Source of the DNA: Mycobacterium sp. BK086
GTDB lineage: Bacteria; Actinomycetota; Actinomycetes; Mycobacteriales; Mycobacteriaceae
Reading direction: 5' to 3'
DNA length: 64,000 nt
NCBI GenBank assembly: GCA_004362315.1
Contig: SNWL01000009.1
Coordinates: 248,001 to 312,000 of the forward strand
Part shown: positions 18,949 through 28,186 of the stretch, piece by piece
Layout: the number at the start of each line of letters is the position of its first letter
How positions within the stretch are numbered: position 1 is the first letter of the stretch
Notes under the pieces: generated by a model
Database searches by the model: none
The model's input: the letters and a program-made list of their open reading frames with translations, nothing else
What the model was told of the DNA's origin: nothing
Translations under genes and position numbers: made by a program

Positions 18949-20523
18949 TCAGCGGGCCGTAGGACGTGGCGCGGGTCCGCCGGTGTGGCCCGTCTTGGCT
19001 TTCGACGGCGTCGACGCTGTGGCGCTCGCCTTGGCAGGCTTGGTCTTGCCGGATGCGGATGCGGTCGGCGCCGGTTCGTCGGATGGAGTGGTGCGCGGCG
19101 CCGACAGCTTCGGTCGCGGTGCCGCGTGTGCGACGGTTTTGCGGTCCGGTTGTGCAGCAGCGACTTTCGTCGTCGGCGTCGCCGCGGCGACCCTGACGCT
19201 CGAGGACTTCTGCGAAACGGCCGCTGCGGCAGCCGGTGGGACGATCCCGAACAGCGATCCGATGGCGCGGGTGATGACCGTGACCGCGGAGTTGGCCAGC
19301 TGGAAGAGCGCCCGGGGCACGATCGCCACCAGGTTGATGAACTGGCGGATGAGGATCACCGCCGCGCCGAAGAAGTCGACGCTGTTCGCATAGGGGGTGA
19401 CGTCGAAGGGTTGCAGGGTTCCGGTTGCGAGCTGATGAATCAATTCCTCGACCGTCGCGACCGCTTCCTTCGGCGTCCAATTCGTCTTGAACAGACCGAA
19501 GTTCTGCTCGTCGTCGAAGCCTCCGGTGTAGGAGTCGCGGGTGGTGTAGATGAACATCGGGCCCGCGCCCGCGACGTCCTGCCAGGACACCACGAAGTCG
19601 TGAATGAAGGCGGCCTGCTGCGTTTGGGTGATCGGCCAGTTGGTCGGCAGGCCGTATTCGGTGGCCCAGATCTTCAGGTCGGCGTCCCCGTTGGCGTCCA
19701 TCAGCGCCCGAAGGGCCTTCACCTGTTCCAGCGGCGAGTTGGCGATACCGGTGCCCAGCGAAAACGCCAGCGTGTAGTGGTACGGGTGGTAGGACAGGGC
19801 GTCGAAGTAGCCTTCGGCGCCCGCGTCGTACATCTGCGCCAGGAAGCGCTGCGGTGCCAGCGATATCCCGGAGACGGTCTTGACTGCCCCCAGCACCCCG
19901 GCGATCACGGTGGCGTTGGCATTGTTCGCCTTGATCGCCGGGTACGCCGCCTGGAGCATCCGTGTGTAGGCCGACGCGTCGACGGGGTTGTAGAAGAGCG
20001 CACCGTTGGGCTCGTTCCAGATCTCGTAGTCGTCGATCGCGCCGATCGTGCTGGTGTCGTTGTAGCGGCCGGCCACCGCGGCCGCGAAGCGCGCGTAGTC
20101 GGCAGGATCGGAATGCCCGTTGAGGGGGAAGCCCGCCCAGGTCGGCGTGCCGCTGAGCACCCCGACGATGTTCATGCCGCGCTCGCTGGCCGCGTGCACG
20201 ACGTAGTCCATCTTGGTCCAGTTGTAGTCCTCATTGTCCTGAGGCTGGATGTAGACCCATGGCACCGCGATGCGAATGTCGTTGACGCCCATGTCCTTCA
20301 AGTGATCGAGGGTGACGTCGATATCGGCGTCGGACAGGGTGTAGAGCGTCGAATCCGCGATGCCGAGCGTTGTCGGCGCCTCGTCGACCGCGCCGGTGAG
20401 GACCACGGGAATGGAGTACACCTGGCCCCGGGACACGGTCGGTGGCGCCACGTAATAGCTGCCTGTGGTGGCGGTGCACACCAGCGCCGCAGTCAATGCT
20501 GCAGCGACAGTCCGACGCTTCAT
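18949..20523 (-). CDS. Exported glycoside hydrolase, clan GH-A (GH39/GH5-like TIM barrel)
   Basis: A 524-residue secreted protein with a Lys/Arg start, a hydrophobic signal (about 5-24) and a TIM-barrel catalytic domain (about 45-360). The acid/base Glu is in YEIWNEPNGA (near 150) and the likely nucleophile Glu in KIWATEYGLP (near 285), the two-Glu pattern of clan GH-A retaining glycosidases. The C-terminal 150 residues hold a hydrophobic stretch and then a long Ala/Lys/Pro/Ser-rich tail ending GHTGGPAPRPTAR, perhaps wall-associated. ATG chosen just before the signal peptide. Substrate unknown; related mycobacterial proteins are annotated only as cellulase-like. Confidence 0.86.
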   Translation of the reverse strand: MKRRTVAAALTAALVCTATTGSYYVAPPTVSRGQVYSIPVVLTGAVDEAPTTLGIADSTLYTLSDADIDVTLDHLKDMGVNDIRIAVPWVYIQPQDNEDYNWTKMDYVVHAASERGMNIVGVLSGTPTWAGFPLNGHSDPADYARFAAAVAGRYNDTSTIGAIDDYEIWNEPNGALFYNPVDASAYTRMLQAAYPAIKANNANATVIAGVLGAVKTVSGISLAPQRFLAQMYDAGAEGYFDALSYHPYHYTLAFSLGTGIANSPLEQVKALRALMDANGDADLKIWATEYGLPTNWPITQTQQAAFIHDFVVSWQDVAGAGPMFIYTTRDSYTGGFDDEQNFGLFKTNWTPKEAVATVEELIHQLATGTLQPFDVTPYANSVDFFGAAVILIRQFINLVAIVPRALFQLANSAVTVITRAIGSLFGIVPPAAAAAVSQKSSSVRVAAATPTTKVAAAQPDRKTVAHAAPRPKLSAPRTTPSDEPAPTASASGKTKPAKASATASTPSKAKTGHTGGPAPRPTAR

Positions 20524-20670
20524 CGAGCCCCCCGGCTGTCCGACGTAGATGGATTGGCGACACCTTAGCGCGCTGAGGATTAGCTGGCCGGTCGAATCGC
20601 CAAGTTGCACGGTGTTTCTCGCGCTGGGAGGCTTCGCTGATCGTTTGATCAGTGGGCCAGGAACGGCAAA

Positions 20671-20694
20671 GAGCCCCGGAAATCTCCGGGGCTC
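20671..20694 (-). terminator. Rho-independent terminator of tRNA-Lys
   Basis: A perfect 10-bp stem (GAGCCCCGGA with TCCGGGGCTC) around a 4-base loop, followed on the minus strand by TTTGCC. It lies 8 bases beyond the 3' end of tRNA-Lys. Confidence 0.75.
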
Positions 20695-20702
20695 CTCTGC
20701 TG

Positions 20703-20775
<73 letters not shown>

Positions 20776-20929
20776 GTGAACCGCGGAAGCGACAATAACA
20801 AACACCACTGCCGAACATGAAATTGCGCAGGTGGCCGTTGACCTGTGTAGTCGTCACCATCGCCGGGATTCCCTTAGAATATTGCCAATCACCCCCAGCT
20901 TTTCCACAGCTAGCGAGACAGAGAGCGAT

Positions 20930-22150
20930 ATGAGGCAGGCCGGCTCGGCACCCCGTCCGCGGTCGCGGCGTCGTCTGGTTGCGCTCGCGCTCGTCCCGGC
21001 GCTACTGATCGGGCTCGGCGCCTGCAGCAGTGAACCGGCCGGCCCGCCGCCGGTCAAGGTCATCGCCGACAAGGGCACGCCCTACGGCGACCTGCTGATT
21101 CCCCAGCTGACGGTGTCGGTCAAGGACGGCGCGGTCGACGTCCCGCTCGACCGGCCGGTGACGGTCAGCGCCACCAGCGGGGTGCTCGGATCGGTGACGA
21201 TGGTCAACGAGGCCGGCAACCCGGTGGAGGGCAAGCTCAGCCCCGACGGCGTGACGTGGTCCACCAGCGAGCCGCTGGGCTACAACAAGAGCTACACGCT
21301 GACCGCCCAGTCGCTGGGCCTCGGCGGTGTGACGGCCGAGAAGCTCACCTTCGAGACGCAGTCGCCCGAGAACCTGACCATGCCGTACCTGCTGCCCGGG
21401 GACGGCGAGACCGTCGGCGTCGGGCAACCCATCGCCGTTCGCTTCGACGAGAACATCCCCAACCGGCTGGCCGCCGAGCGCGCCATCAAGGTGACCACCA
21501 ACCCGCCCGTCGAGGGCGCCTTCTACTGGCTCAACAATCGCGAGGTGCGCTGGCGCCCGCAGAACTACTGGAAGCCGGGCACCACCGTCGACGTCGCGGT
21601 GAACACCTACGGCGTCGACCTCGGGGACGGGCTCTTCGGCCAGGAGAATCTGGCGTCGCATTTCACCATCGGCGATGAGGTGATCGCGACCGCCGACGAC
21701 GACACCAAACAGCTGACCGTCCGGCGCAACGGCGTGGTCGAGCGGACCATTCCGATCTCGATGGGCAAGAACAGCACGCCCACCAACAACGGCGTCTACA
21801 TCGTGGGCGACCGGCTCTCGCACATGATCATGGATTCCTCGACGTACGGCGTTCCGTCCAACTCGCCCAACGGATATCGCACCGAAGTGGACTGGGCCAC
21901 CCAGATGTCCTACAGCGGCATTTACGTCCACTCCGCGCCGTGGTCGGTTGGCGCGCAGGGCTACTCCAACACCAGCCACGGCTGCCTGAACGCCAGCCCG
22001 AGCAACGCGCAGTGGTTCTACAACAACACCAAGCGCGGCGACATCGTCGAGGTCCACAACACCGTTGGCTCAACGCTTCCGGGAACCGACGGCCTCGGCG
22101 ACTGGAACATTCCGTGGCCGCAGTGGAAAGCGGGCAACGCGAACGCCTAG
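20930..22150 (+). CDS. ldtB: L,D-transpeptidase, LdtMt2 (LppS)-type lipoprotein
   Basis: Makes 3->3 meso-DAP cross-links in peptidoglycan outside the membrane; enzymes of this type are inhibited by carbapenems. The 406-residue length matches LdtMt2 (Rv2518c). The signal peptide ends in a lipobox (LIGLGAC, Cys near 32). Two Ig-like domains span about 45-250. The YkuD catalytic domain follows, with YVHSAP and the catalytic SHGCLNAS motif (Cys near 352), and a C-terminal WNIPWPQW segment typical of this class. ATG at 20930 gives a normal lipoprotein signal. The position after tRNA-Lys fits the conserved Rv2524c-Rv2511 order. The symbol follows M. tuberculosis usage. Confidence 0.94.
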   Translation: MRQAGSAPRPRSRRRLVALALVPALLIGLGACSSEPAGPPPVKVIADKGTPYGDLLIPQLTVSVKDGAVDVPLDRPVTVSATSGVLGSVTMVNEAGNPVEGKLSPDGVTWSTSEPLGYNKSYTLTAQSLGLGGVTAEKLTFETQSPENLTMPYLLPGDGETVGVGQPIAVRFDENIPNRLAAERAIKVTTNPPVEGAFYWLNNREVRWRPQNYWKPGTTVDVAVNTYGVDLGDGLFGQENLASHFTIGDEVIATADDDTKQLTVRRNGVVERTIPISMGKNSTPTNNGVYIVGDRLSHMIMDSSTYGVPSNSPNGYRTEVDWATQMSYSGIYVHSAPWSVGAQGYSNTSHGCLNASPSNAQWFYNNTKRGDIVEVHNTVGSTLPGTDGLGDWNIPWPQWKAGNANA

Positions 22151-22159
22151 AGTCGCGAC

Positions 22160-23134
22160 GTGTTGATCGCACTCGAAGAGCACTACGCGTGGAACCCGGT
22201 CAGCGCCGGCAATGTCGTCGGCACCTGGCTCGAAACGCATAACGCCACCGCGCATCAGCGCCTCTACGACCGCGGCGCGCTGCGGTTGGAGCAGATGGAT
22301 GCCGCGGGCATCGATTTCCAGATCCTCTCCCTGTTCGATCCCGGCGTGCAGGACGATGCCGACACCGCCCGCGCCGTCGACAACGCCAGGCGCGCCAACG
22401 ACGACCTCGCCGAGACGGTGCGCGCCACCCCGGATCGGTTCGGTGGCTTCGCCGCCCTGGCCACCCAGGACCCCGATGCCGCGGCCGCCGAACTGGAACG
22501 GGCCGTGGGGGAGTTGGGCCTCGTCGGCGGTCTGATCAACGGGCACACCCACGGCCGCTATCTCGACGATCCCGCGTATCTGGGGCTCTTCGAGTTCGCA
22601 CAGCGTCTGGGGGTGCCGATCTACCTGCACCCGACCACGCCTCACCCTGCCGTGATGGACGCCTGGTTCGCCCCGTACGTGAAAGATGGTCTACACCTTG
22701 CCTCGTGGGGCTTCGCCGCCGAAACCGGTACTCACGTGCTGCGTCTGATCTACTCGGGCCTGTTCGACAAGTTCCCCGGGTTGCAGATGATCCTGGGCCA
22801 CCTGGGCGAGATGCTGCCGTACGCGGCGTACCGCATCGACCGCTACTACGGGCTCGGTGGGGACGGCGGCGGCCAGCTGCAGCGGCTGCCGTCGGATTAT
22901 CTGCGCGACAACTTCCACATCACCACGAGTGGCAACTTCAATCCGGTTGCGTTCGCGTGCGCCTTGGACGTGATGGGCCCCGACCGGCTGATGTTCTCGG
23001 TGGACTACCCGATGGACGACAACGTGACGGGCGCGCAATTTCTGCGGGACCTCGAGGTGGACGACGCGGTGCGGCGCAAGGTTGCCGGCGAGAACGCGCT
23101 GCAACTATTCGGGGACAAGATCCCCCGACGGTGA
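22160..23134 (+). CDS. Amidohydrolase-2 family (ACMSD/decarboxylase-like) protein
   Basis: A metal-dependent TIM-barrel hydrolase or decarboxylase of 324 residues. It starts with GTG and IALEEHYAWN (metal-site region), and contains QMDAAGIDFQILSLFDPGVQ, NGHTHGRYLDD, PIYLHPTTPH, ILGHLGEMLPY and FSVDYPMDDN, the block order of the ACMSD/2-hydroxy-acid decarboxylase group. The His of YLHP, the His of GHLGE and the Asp of SVDYP are the expected metal or catalytic residues. It follows the L,D-transpeptidase gene by 9 bases and may be co-transcribed. Substrate unknown. Confidence 0.88.
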   Translation: MLIALEEHYAWNPVSAGNVVGTWLETHNATAHQRLYDRGALRLEQMDAAGIDFQILSLFDPGVQDDADTARAVDNARRANDDLAETVRATPDRFGGFAALATQDPDAAAAELERAVGELGLVGGLINGHTHGRYLDDPAYLGLFEFAQRLGVPIYLHPTTPHPAVMDAWFAPYVKDGLHLASWGFAAETGTHVLRLIYSGLFDKFPGLQMILGHLGEMLPYAAYRIDRYYGLGGDGGGQLQRLPSDYLRDNFHITTSGNFNPVAFACALDVMGPDRLMFSVDYPMDDNVTGAQFLRDLEVDDAVRRKVAGENALQLFGDKIPRR

Positions 23135-23137
23135 GAG

Positions 23138-23575
23138 TTAGGCCGACCGCTTGGTGGCGACGTGCAGACCGGTCACCGCGGTGGCGCTGCGCGCCCTGAC
23201 CTCGGCGGCCGACGGCAGGCCTTCTCGTTCCCACCGGTCGCACTCGGCGCGGACGGCACCGAGTTCCTCGGACAGCGAGGCGTGCACGGCCGACAGCGGC
23301 ATCGGATCCTGGCCCTCAGCTGTGCTGCGGTAGGCCGCGGCCATCACGCTGGCCAGCGCCTGCCGGGTCCCGAGGACGATGATCATGGCGGGGTGGGAGT
23401 CGGGCAGGGGATCGGAGAAGACGGCGCCGTCCCAGATGTCCCAGGCCTGCTCGCAGTACTCGAGCGCTTCGTCGGCGTCGATCGCGTCGAGGGCGGCGAT
23501 GAAGGCGTCGAGCCGATCGATCCAGATGCCCGGGCTAAGAGAATTGTCAGAGTCCGTCAATAGCCGAAAGCTCAT
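23138..23575 (-). CDS. Uncharacterised protein, short paralogue of the next gene
   Basis: A 145-residue protein of unknown function with no signal or membrane segment. WIDRLDAFIAALDAIDADEALEYCEQAWDIW and the C-terminal region EGLPSAAEVRARSATAVTGL match the N-terminal ~135 residues of the neighbouring gene (23729-25009) nearly block for block. The fold looks wholly alpha-helical. The ATG before SFRLLTDSD was chosen because a Shine-Dalgarno-like AAGGGA lies upstream and homology starts soon after. It lies 153 bases downstream of its longer paralogue on the same strand, which points to duplication. Confidence 0.72.
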   Translation of the reverse strand: MSFRLLTDSDNSLSPGIWIDRLDAFIAALDAIDADEALEYCEQAWDIWDGAVFSDPLPDSHPAMIIVLGTRQALASVMAAAYRSTAEGQDPMPLSAVHASLSEELGAVRAECDRWEREGLPSAAEVRARSATAVTGLHVATKRSA

Positions 23576-23728
23576 GTCCCTACGTCCCTTCGCAACTGCG
23601 TCCCCCCGGACGCCAAGCCATAGTGCTGCGGTTATCCGCGGCATACGTCCCTGTACCCGCCCGCTCACACTTTCAACCACAGGTGTTTGCTGAGCTAACA
23701 GTGAGTTGCGTTACAGCGCCAGATTGGC

Positions 23729-25009
23729 TTATTCGAAGGTTCGAACGAAGGACAGCACCCGCGGAGACAGGTGCGGCGGCATCCACGGCTTGTTGGTGGC
23801 GCCGGGGGCGGAGTGCAACGCGTCGAGACCCTTCTGGCCCCCGAATCGGGCGATCAGTTCCTTGACCGCGGCGACGTCGTCGGCGACGTTCGGATACAGG
23901 ATCGCGTCCAGCTGCCCTTGCAGTGAATTCACCTTGGGTGCAATCGCTTTGATCATGTCCAGCACGCTGGGATCGCCGGCCATCACCACCAGATCGTCGG
24001 GGCCGACCCACTTCCTCTTCGACTTGGCGAACTGAGCCATGTAGTCGCGATCCATCCGAACGTCCACGTCCGATTCGCCATGCCGCCTTGCGGTGAACTG
24101 GTACTTCACCGCACCGTCACCGCGCTGTAGGGGCTCGTGCAGTTCGTCGAGCCAGCGATACTCGAACGACGTCTGTTTGGCGTCGTCGAAGAGCTTCTCG
24201 ACGGCTTTGGTTTCTGGACTGTCGTAACCGAAGGTCCGTGCCGCGGTCTTGACCGATTGTTCGTGGTGGGCGTGCAGAGCCCCGGTGACGGAGGCCAGGG
24301 CAGAAGCGATCCTGTCCCGGCGTTGGGCCATGACATTCTCGTCGAAGGTGGAGCCACGGCTGGTCTGCAGATCCAGGACGATGCCCGTCACGACATCGGA
24401 CAGGGTCTCACTCTCATCGCTGATGTGCTGCAACAACTCTCGGCTGAGCATGGACCGCAGCCGGTCGTACGCTTCCCGGTACCGCCGGTTCTCGGTGTCG
24501 GTGAGTGCGCACACTTTGTCGAACACAATTCCGCTGTCCGAAATTGGCGACGCACCCGGCGCATTTGTCGCCTGCAGACTGTTTACCAAAGTTGCACTGC
24601 GTGCCTTTATTTCATCCGCGGCGGGCAAACCTTCGGACAGCCACCGCGCGGACTCGCGCCGGAGGGTCCCCAGACAAGCCTTGAGCGATGCGTGAACAGT
24701 CGACAGCGTCTTGCGATCCCGGGCGTCCGGGGTGCGGTAGTAGTCGAGCGTCGACGATGTCATTGCGTGCGCAACGGCCTGCAGTCCGCCGAGAGCGACG
24801 AGCACCGCGGGACTGTTTTCGGCCGGGGGATCAGCGGCAACGGCGCTCTGCCAGATCTCCCAGGCCTCCGCGCAGAAGTCGAACGGATCGTCGGCATCGA
24901 TGGCGTCGAGCGCGAGCAGGAAGGCGTCGACCCGGTCGACCCAGACACCGAGGCGTTCGTGGTCCTCAGCGAACCCCGTGGGTCCGGTTCTTGTCGGATC
25001 GGCGTCCAT
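23729..25009 (-). CDS. Uncharacterised 426-residue protein with N-terminal domain shared with neighbour
   Basis: I do not recognise a family. Residues 20-150 form the helical domain shared with the downstream short paralogue (WVDRVDAFLLALDAIDADDPFDFC, then EGLPAADEIKARSATLVNSLQ). Residues about 160-426 form a second, mixed-charge, mostly helical region with segments FEYRWLDELHEPLQRGDG and GPDDLVVMAGDPSVLDMIK. No signal peptide or membrane helix is visible. Both genes lie between the conserved lppS and orn blocks, where mycobacterial genomes vary, so this may be an accessory insertion. The promoter would fall in the AT-richer stretch just upstream. Confidence 0.75.
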   Translation of the reverse strand: MDADPTRTGPTGFAEDHERLGVWVDRVDAFLLALDAIDADDPFDFCAEAWEIWQSAVAADPPAENSPAVLVALGGLQAVAHAMTSSTLDYYRTPDARDRKTLSTVHASLKACLGTLRRESARWLSEGLPAADEIKARSATLVNSLQATNAPGASPISDSGIVFDKVCALTDTENRRYREAYDRLRSMLSRELLQHISDESETLSDVVTGIVLDLQTSRGSTFDENVMAQRRDRIASALASVTGALHAHHEQSVKTAARTFGYDSPETKAVEKLFDDAKQTSFEYRWLDELHEPLQRGDGAVKYQFTARRHGESDVDVRMDRDYMAQFAKSKRKWVGPDDLVVMAGDPSVLDMIKAIAPKVNSLQGQLDAILYPNVADDVAAVKELIARFGGQKGLDALHSAPGATNKPWMPPHLSPRVLSFVRTFE

Positions 25010-25340
25010 GTTTCAGCCCTCCCCAGCTAAGCCATGTGAGCTATTACCGGACAGTAACGTACAACCAAATAATTGTCCCGCTTAAGTGGCAGATTCAGTC
25101 AGAATTTTTACCGTTTCGTGTTTTTCGGTGCGGAATCGAGAGCCGGGGCGTGCCGGGGCGGGCGAGATCGGCCGTTTTCTCGCAGCTAGAGGCGGGTGGG
25201 GTGGATAATGGCATTACCACCGGTATCAAGAGGCCCGACTGGTCAGACCAGTTATGGCCCCACCTCATGAGCCGTAGCTGACTACCTGTATTAAACGTGT
25301 GTATATCTTTGTTCAGCAAACTTTGATACTTCGTTCTGTG
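25010..25340. other. Intergenic region, AT-richer, with palindromes
   Basis: No gene is supported. The region is clearly lower in GC than its surroundings. It contains an imperfect inverted repeat TTACCGGACAGTAA at 25036-25049, close to the start of the 426-residue gene, a hairpin GGTGGATAATG/CATTACCACC around 25196-25221, and a perfect 15-base palindrome (25238-25252). Confidence 0.5.
25238..25252. promoter_or_regulatory. GntR/FadR-type palindrome with no local regulator
   Basis: ACTGGTCAGACCAGT is a perfect 7-bp inverted repeat around one base. The TGGTC-N-GACCA core matches the TGGT-N3-ACCA pattern used by FadR-subfamily GntR regulators. No GntR gene is present in this window. Confidence 0.45.
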
Positions 25341-25352
25341 TGCAAGAAAAAA

Positions 25353-25378
25353 GTCAGGGAACCATGCGGTTCCCTGAC
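25353..25378 (-). terminator. Rho-independent terminator after the small secreted protein gene
   Basis: A perfect 11-bp stem (GTCAGGGAACC with GGTTCCCTGAC), 4-base loop ATGC, followed on the minus strand by TTTTTT. It sits 20 bases after the stop of the 107-residue gene. The A-rich flank and first stem bases repeat those of the terminator at 25755-25781. Confidence 0.85.
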
Positions 25379-25398
25379 TGATGGGTGGCGCTGGTCGA

Positions 25399-25722
25399 CT
25401 ACAGCGGCACCCACATCCCGCCATTCCAGAAGCCCCAGCCGTTGGCGTCGGCATTCCAGGAGACGGAGGCCCATGGCGCCCACGGCGGCGGTCCTGGGGG
25501 CGGCGGTGCCCACGGCGGCGGCCCGCCGTAGCCCATTGGGGCCGGACCGTGGTCGTCCCAGTCGTGGCAGTTGTTCCAGTCGGAGTTGTTGCCCCAGTGC
25601 GGATCCCAGTTGTCTCCCGGGCACCAGTGATGGTTGTAGGCCGGAAGGGGCGCGGGGGCGCCCTGCGCTGAGGCGGCCAGCCCCAGACCGCTGAGGGCCA
25701 GCGCGCGCCGGCGGGTTGGCAT
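25399..25722 (-). CDS. Small secreted Trp/Asn/Pro/Gly-rich protein
   Basis: A 107-residue protein. MPTRRRALALSGLGLAASAQGAPA is a short signal peptide with three consecutive Arg, possibly Tat-like but without a full consensus. The mature part has many Trp and Asn (NHHWCPGDNWDPHWGN), two Cys, a Gly/Pro run (GGPPPWAPPPPGPPP), and ends NGWGFWNGGMWVPL. I know of no function; similar short exported proteins are common in mycobacteria. It lies between tRNA-His and a strong terminator on the same strand. Only 32 bases separate it from the tRNA terminator, leaving little room for its own promoter. Confidence 0.72.
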   Translation of the reverse strand: MPTRRRALALSGLGLAASAQGAPAPLPAYNHHWCPGDNWDPHWGNNSDWNNCHDWDDHGPAPMGYGGPPPWAPPPPGPPPWAPWASVSWNADANGWGFWNGGMWVPL

Positions 25723-25754
25723 GACTTGGCTGACGGCAGGTGCGCAAGAAAAAA

Positions 25755-25781
25755 GTCAGGGGCCCTAAAAGGGCCCCTGAC
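25755..25781 (-). terminator. Rho-independent terminator of tRNA-His
   Basis: A perfect 12-bp stem (GTCAGGGGCCCT with AGGGCCCCTGAC), 3-base loop, followed on the minus strand by TTTTTT. It is 4 bases from the tRNA-His 3' CCA. It shares a 17-base 5' flank with the other terminator of this locus (GCAAGAAAAAAGTCAGG at 25744 and 25342). Confidence 0.85.
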
Positions 25782-25785
25782 CTGC

Positions 25786-25862
25786 TGGGGTGGCTGACGG
25801 GACTCGAACCCGCGACAGCCAGGATCACAACCTGGTGCTCTACCAACTGAACTACAGCCACC
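25786..25862 (-). tRNA. tRNA-His (anticodon GTG), CCA encoded
   Basis: Cloverleaf on the minus strand with the extra G(-1) typical of tRNA-His pairing with C73. Acceptor GTGGCTG/CAGCCAC, anticodon loop TTGTGAT (GTG), T-arm GCGGG-TTCGAGT-CCCGT. The CCA end is encoded. It lies 43 bases after orn on the same strand. Confidence 0.97.
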
Positions 25863-25905
25863 ATCGCTGGACACCGTCACGGGGACGGCAGCAGCGTCGT
25901 CGATA

Positions 25906-26541
25906 CTAGCTGTTGTCTGCCTCAACAACCGAATCGATTTCGCCGGGTGCGTCGATCTGGGCGGCCGCGGCGGCGATCTCGCTGGTGGACGGCCCCGGCT
26001 GCGGCACGAACGCGGTGCGCCGGTAGTACTTCAGCTCCCGGATCGACTCCTGGATATCGGCCAGCGCCCGGTGCGCGAGTCCCTTTTCGGGCTGGCCGTA
26101 GTAGATCCGCGGATACCAGCGCCGGCAGAGCTCCTTGATCGAGCTGACGTCGATCATGCGGTAGTGCAGATAGTTGTCCAGGGTCGGCATGTCCCGGGCG
26201 ATGAAGCCACGGTCGGTGGCGATCGAATTACCCGCCAGCGGCGCGGTCTTGGCCTGCTTCACGTGATCGCGGATGTAGTCCAGGACCAGTTGCTCGGCGG
26301 ACGCGACGTCGATGGTCGACGTGCGCACCTCTTCGGTGAGCCCGGAGCGCTTGTGCATCTGGGCGACCACCTCGACCATGCCGTCCAGCGCCGCATCGTC
26401 GGCGTGGATCACGACGTCGATGCCGTCACCGAGGACGTTGAGCTCGGCGTCGGTCACCAGGGCCGCGATCTCGATGAGCTTGTCGTTCCGCAGGTCGAGC
26501 CCGGTCATCTCGCAGTCGATCCACACCAATTCTTCACGCAC
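25906..26541 (-). CDS. orn: Oligoribonuclease (DEDDh 3'-5' exonuclease)
   Basis: Degrades 2-5 nt RNAs, including pGpG from c-di-GMP turnover, to mononucleotides in the cytoplasm. Exo I motif is [11 protein letters not shown], exo II is around [15 protein letters not shown], and exo III is [14 protein letters not shown] with the DEDDh His. The 211-residue length fits actinobacterial Orn. GTG chosen at 26541 (REELVWIDC) because upstream codons are not conserved in Orn; the M. tuberculosis protein starts at the same place. It diverges from the HerA-like gene by 73 bases and is followed by tRNA-His. Confidence 0.96.
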   Translation of the reverse strand: MREELVWIDCEMTGLDLRNDKLIEIAALVTDAELNVLGDGIDVVIHADDAALDGMVEVVAQMHKRSGLTEEVRTSTIDVASAEQLVLDYIRDHVKQAKTAPLAGNSIATDRGFIARDMPTLDNYLHYRMIDVSSIKELCRRWYPRIYYGQPEKGLAHRALADIQESIRELKYYRRTAFVPQPGPSTSEIAAAAAQIDAPGEIDSVVEADNS

Positions 26542-26614
26542 AGCGCTCAACCCTAAGCCCAGCACGCCCAGTAGTGTCGTAGCGGCCATTACCGAGCGAC
26601 CAGGAGGCCGGCCG

Positions 26615-28186
26615 ATGACGAGCGACTCGACAGCGACTCCTGCCCAGCAGATCGCCGCCGGCTACGCGACTGAGGGCCAGGCGCTCGATCTCGGCTCGGT
26701 CGTTGTCGGCGGTGTCGTTGATCCCACAGCGCAGGTCCGGATCCCGCTGGCGATGATGAATCGGCACGGCCTGGTAGCCGGGGCCACCGGGACCGGCAAG
26801 ACCAAGACGCTGCAGGTGGTCGCCGAACAGCTCTCGGCCGCCGGGGTGCCGGTGATGATGGCCGACGTCAAGGGCGACCTGTCCGGCTTGGCGCGGGCGG
26901 GGGAGTCCAGTGACCGCACCCTTGCGCGCGCCAAGGACACCGGCGACGACGGCTGGACCGGGGCCCCGTTCCCGGTCGAGTTCCTGTCGCTGGGTACTGA
27001 CGGCATCGGTGTCCCGGTGCGCGCGACGATCTCGGCGTTCGGGCCAATCCTGCTGTCAAAGGTGTTGGGGCTCAACCCTACTCAGGAGTCGACGCTTGGG
27101 CTGATCTTCCACTGGGCCGACCAGCAGGGGCTTCCGCTGCTGGACCTGAAGGATCTGCGCTCGGTGATCACCTACTTGACCAGTGATGAGGGCAAGGTAG
27201 TCCTGAAGACCATCGGTGGGGTTTCGCCGCAGACCGCGGGGGTGATCCTGCGCGCGCTGGTCAATCTCGAGGCCGACGGCGGTGCCACGTTCTTCGGTGA
27301 GCCCGAACTCGATCCGGCGGACCTGCTGCGCGTCGACGCCCAGGGCCGCGGGGTGATCACCCTGCTCGAGCTGGGCGACCAGGCGGCCCGGCCGGTGATG
27401 TTCTCGACGTTCCTGATGTGGGTGCTGGCCGATCTGTTCACCTACCTGCCTGAGGTCGGTGACATCGACAAGCCCAAGCTGGTGTTCTTCTTCGACGAGG
27501 CCCACCTGCTGTTCGCCGACGCGTCCAAGGCGTTCCTGCAGCAGGTCGAGCAGACGGTCAAGCTCATCAGGTCCAAAGGCGTCGGCGTCTTCTTCTGCAC
27601 GCAGCTGCCCACCGACGTGCCCAACAACGTGCTGTCCCAATTGGGGGCGCGCGTCCAGCACGCGTTGCGGGCCTTCACTCCCGACGATCAGAAGGCGCTG
27701 TCCAAGACGGTGCGTACCTATCCCAAGACCGAATTCTATGATCTGGAAACGGATTTGACGTCACTCGGCATCGGCGAGGCTATCGTCACGGTGCTCTCCG
27801 AACGCGGCGCGCCGACACCGGTGGCGTGGACAAGGATGCGCCCGCCGCAGTCGTTGATGGACACCATCGGACCCGACGCCATCAAGGCTGCCGCGCAGTC
27901 GAGTCCGCTGTTCGCGAAGTACGGCCAGACCGTCGACCGCGAGTCCGCCTACGAGAAGCTGGCCGCGAAACTGGCTCCGTCGCCGGAGGAGTTGGTGGAT
28001 CTGCCGCCGCTGCTGCCGACCGGAATCGACCTGCCGCCGATGCCCAAGCCTCCGAAGGAGGAACCGGGTGTGCTCGATCAGGTGATGAACAGCCCGGCGT
28101 TCAAGAGCGCGATGCGTTCGGCGGGAACGGTGATCGGCCGCGAGATCACCCGCAGCATTTTCGGAACCGGCCGCCGGAGACGGTAG
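26615..28186 (+). CDS. HerA-like ATPase, DUF853 (Rv2510c-like)
   Basis: A 523-residue cytoplasmic P-loop ATPase of the FtsK-HerA superfamily. Walker A is [11 protein letters not shown] (near 55) and Walker B is [12 protein letters not shown] (near 292), with a sensor/arginine-finger-like region around [28 protein letters not shown]853 proteins are widely conserved; the biological role is unsettled (DNA pumping or repair is inferred from HerA). The start follows a strong CAGGAGG Shine-Dalgarno. It ends directly against convergent cmrA with no gap. Confidence 0.92.
   Translation: MTSDSTATPAQQIAAGYATEGQALDLGSVVVGGVVDPTAQVRIPLAMMNRHGLVAGATGTGKTKTLQVVAEQLSAAGVPVMMADVKGDLSGLARAGESSDRTLARAKDTGDDGWTGAPFPVEFLSLGTDGIGVPVRATISAFGPILLSKVLGLNPTQESTLGLIFHWADQQGLPLLDLKDLRSVITYLTSDEGKVVLKTIGGVSPQTAGVILRALVNLEADGGATFFGEPELDPADLLRVDAQGRGVITLLELGDQAARPVMFSTFLMWVLADLFTYLPEVGDIDKPKLVFFFDEAHLLFADASKAFLQQVEQTVKLIRSKGVGVFFCTQLPTDVPNNVLSQLGARVQHALRAFTPDDQKALSKTVRTYPKTEFYDLETDLTSLGIGEAIVTVLSERGAPTPVAWTRMRPPQSLMDTIGPDAIKAAAQSSPLFAKYGQTVDRESAYEKLAAKLAPSPEELVDLPPLLPTGIDLPPMPKPPKEEPGVLDQVMNSPAFKSAMRSAGTVIGREITRSIFGTGRRRR

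Noticed and set aside
18985..20568. 527-codon plus-strand frame opposite the glycoside hydrolase gene
   Set aside because: The minus strand carries clear signal peptide and GH-A motifs; the plus frame is Arg/Gly/Val-rich without any recognisable motif.
25353..25781. Two repeated hairpins considered as part of a CRISPR or insertion element
   Set aside because: Only two copies, each is a standard rho-independent terminator with a T tract; no target-site duplication or spacer pattern.
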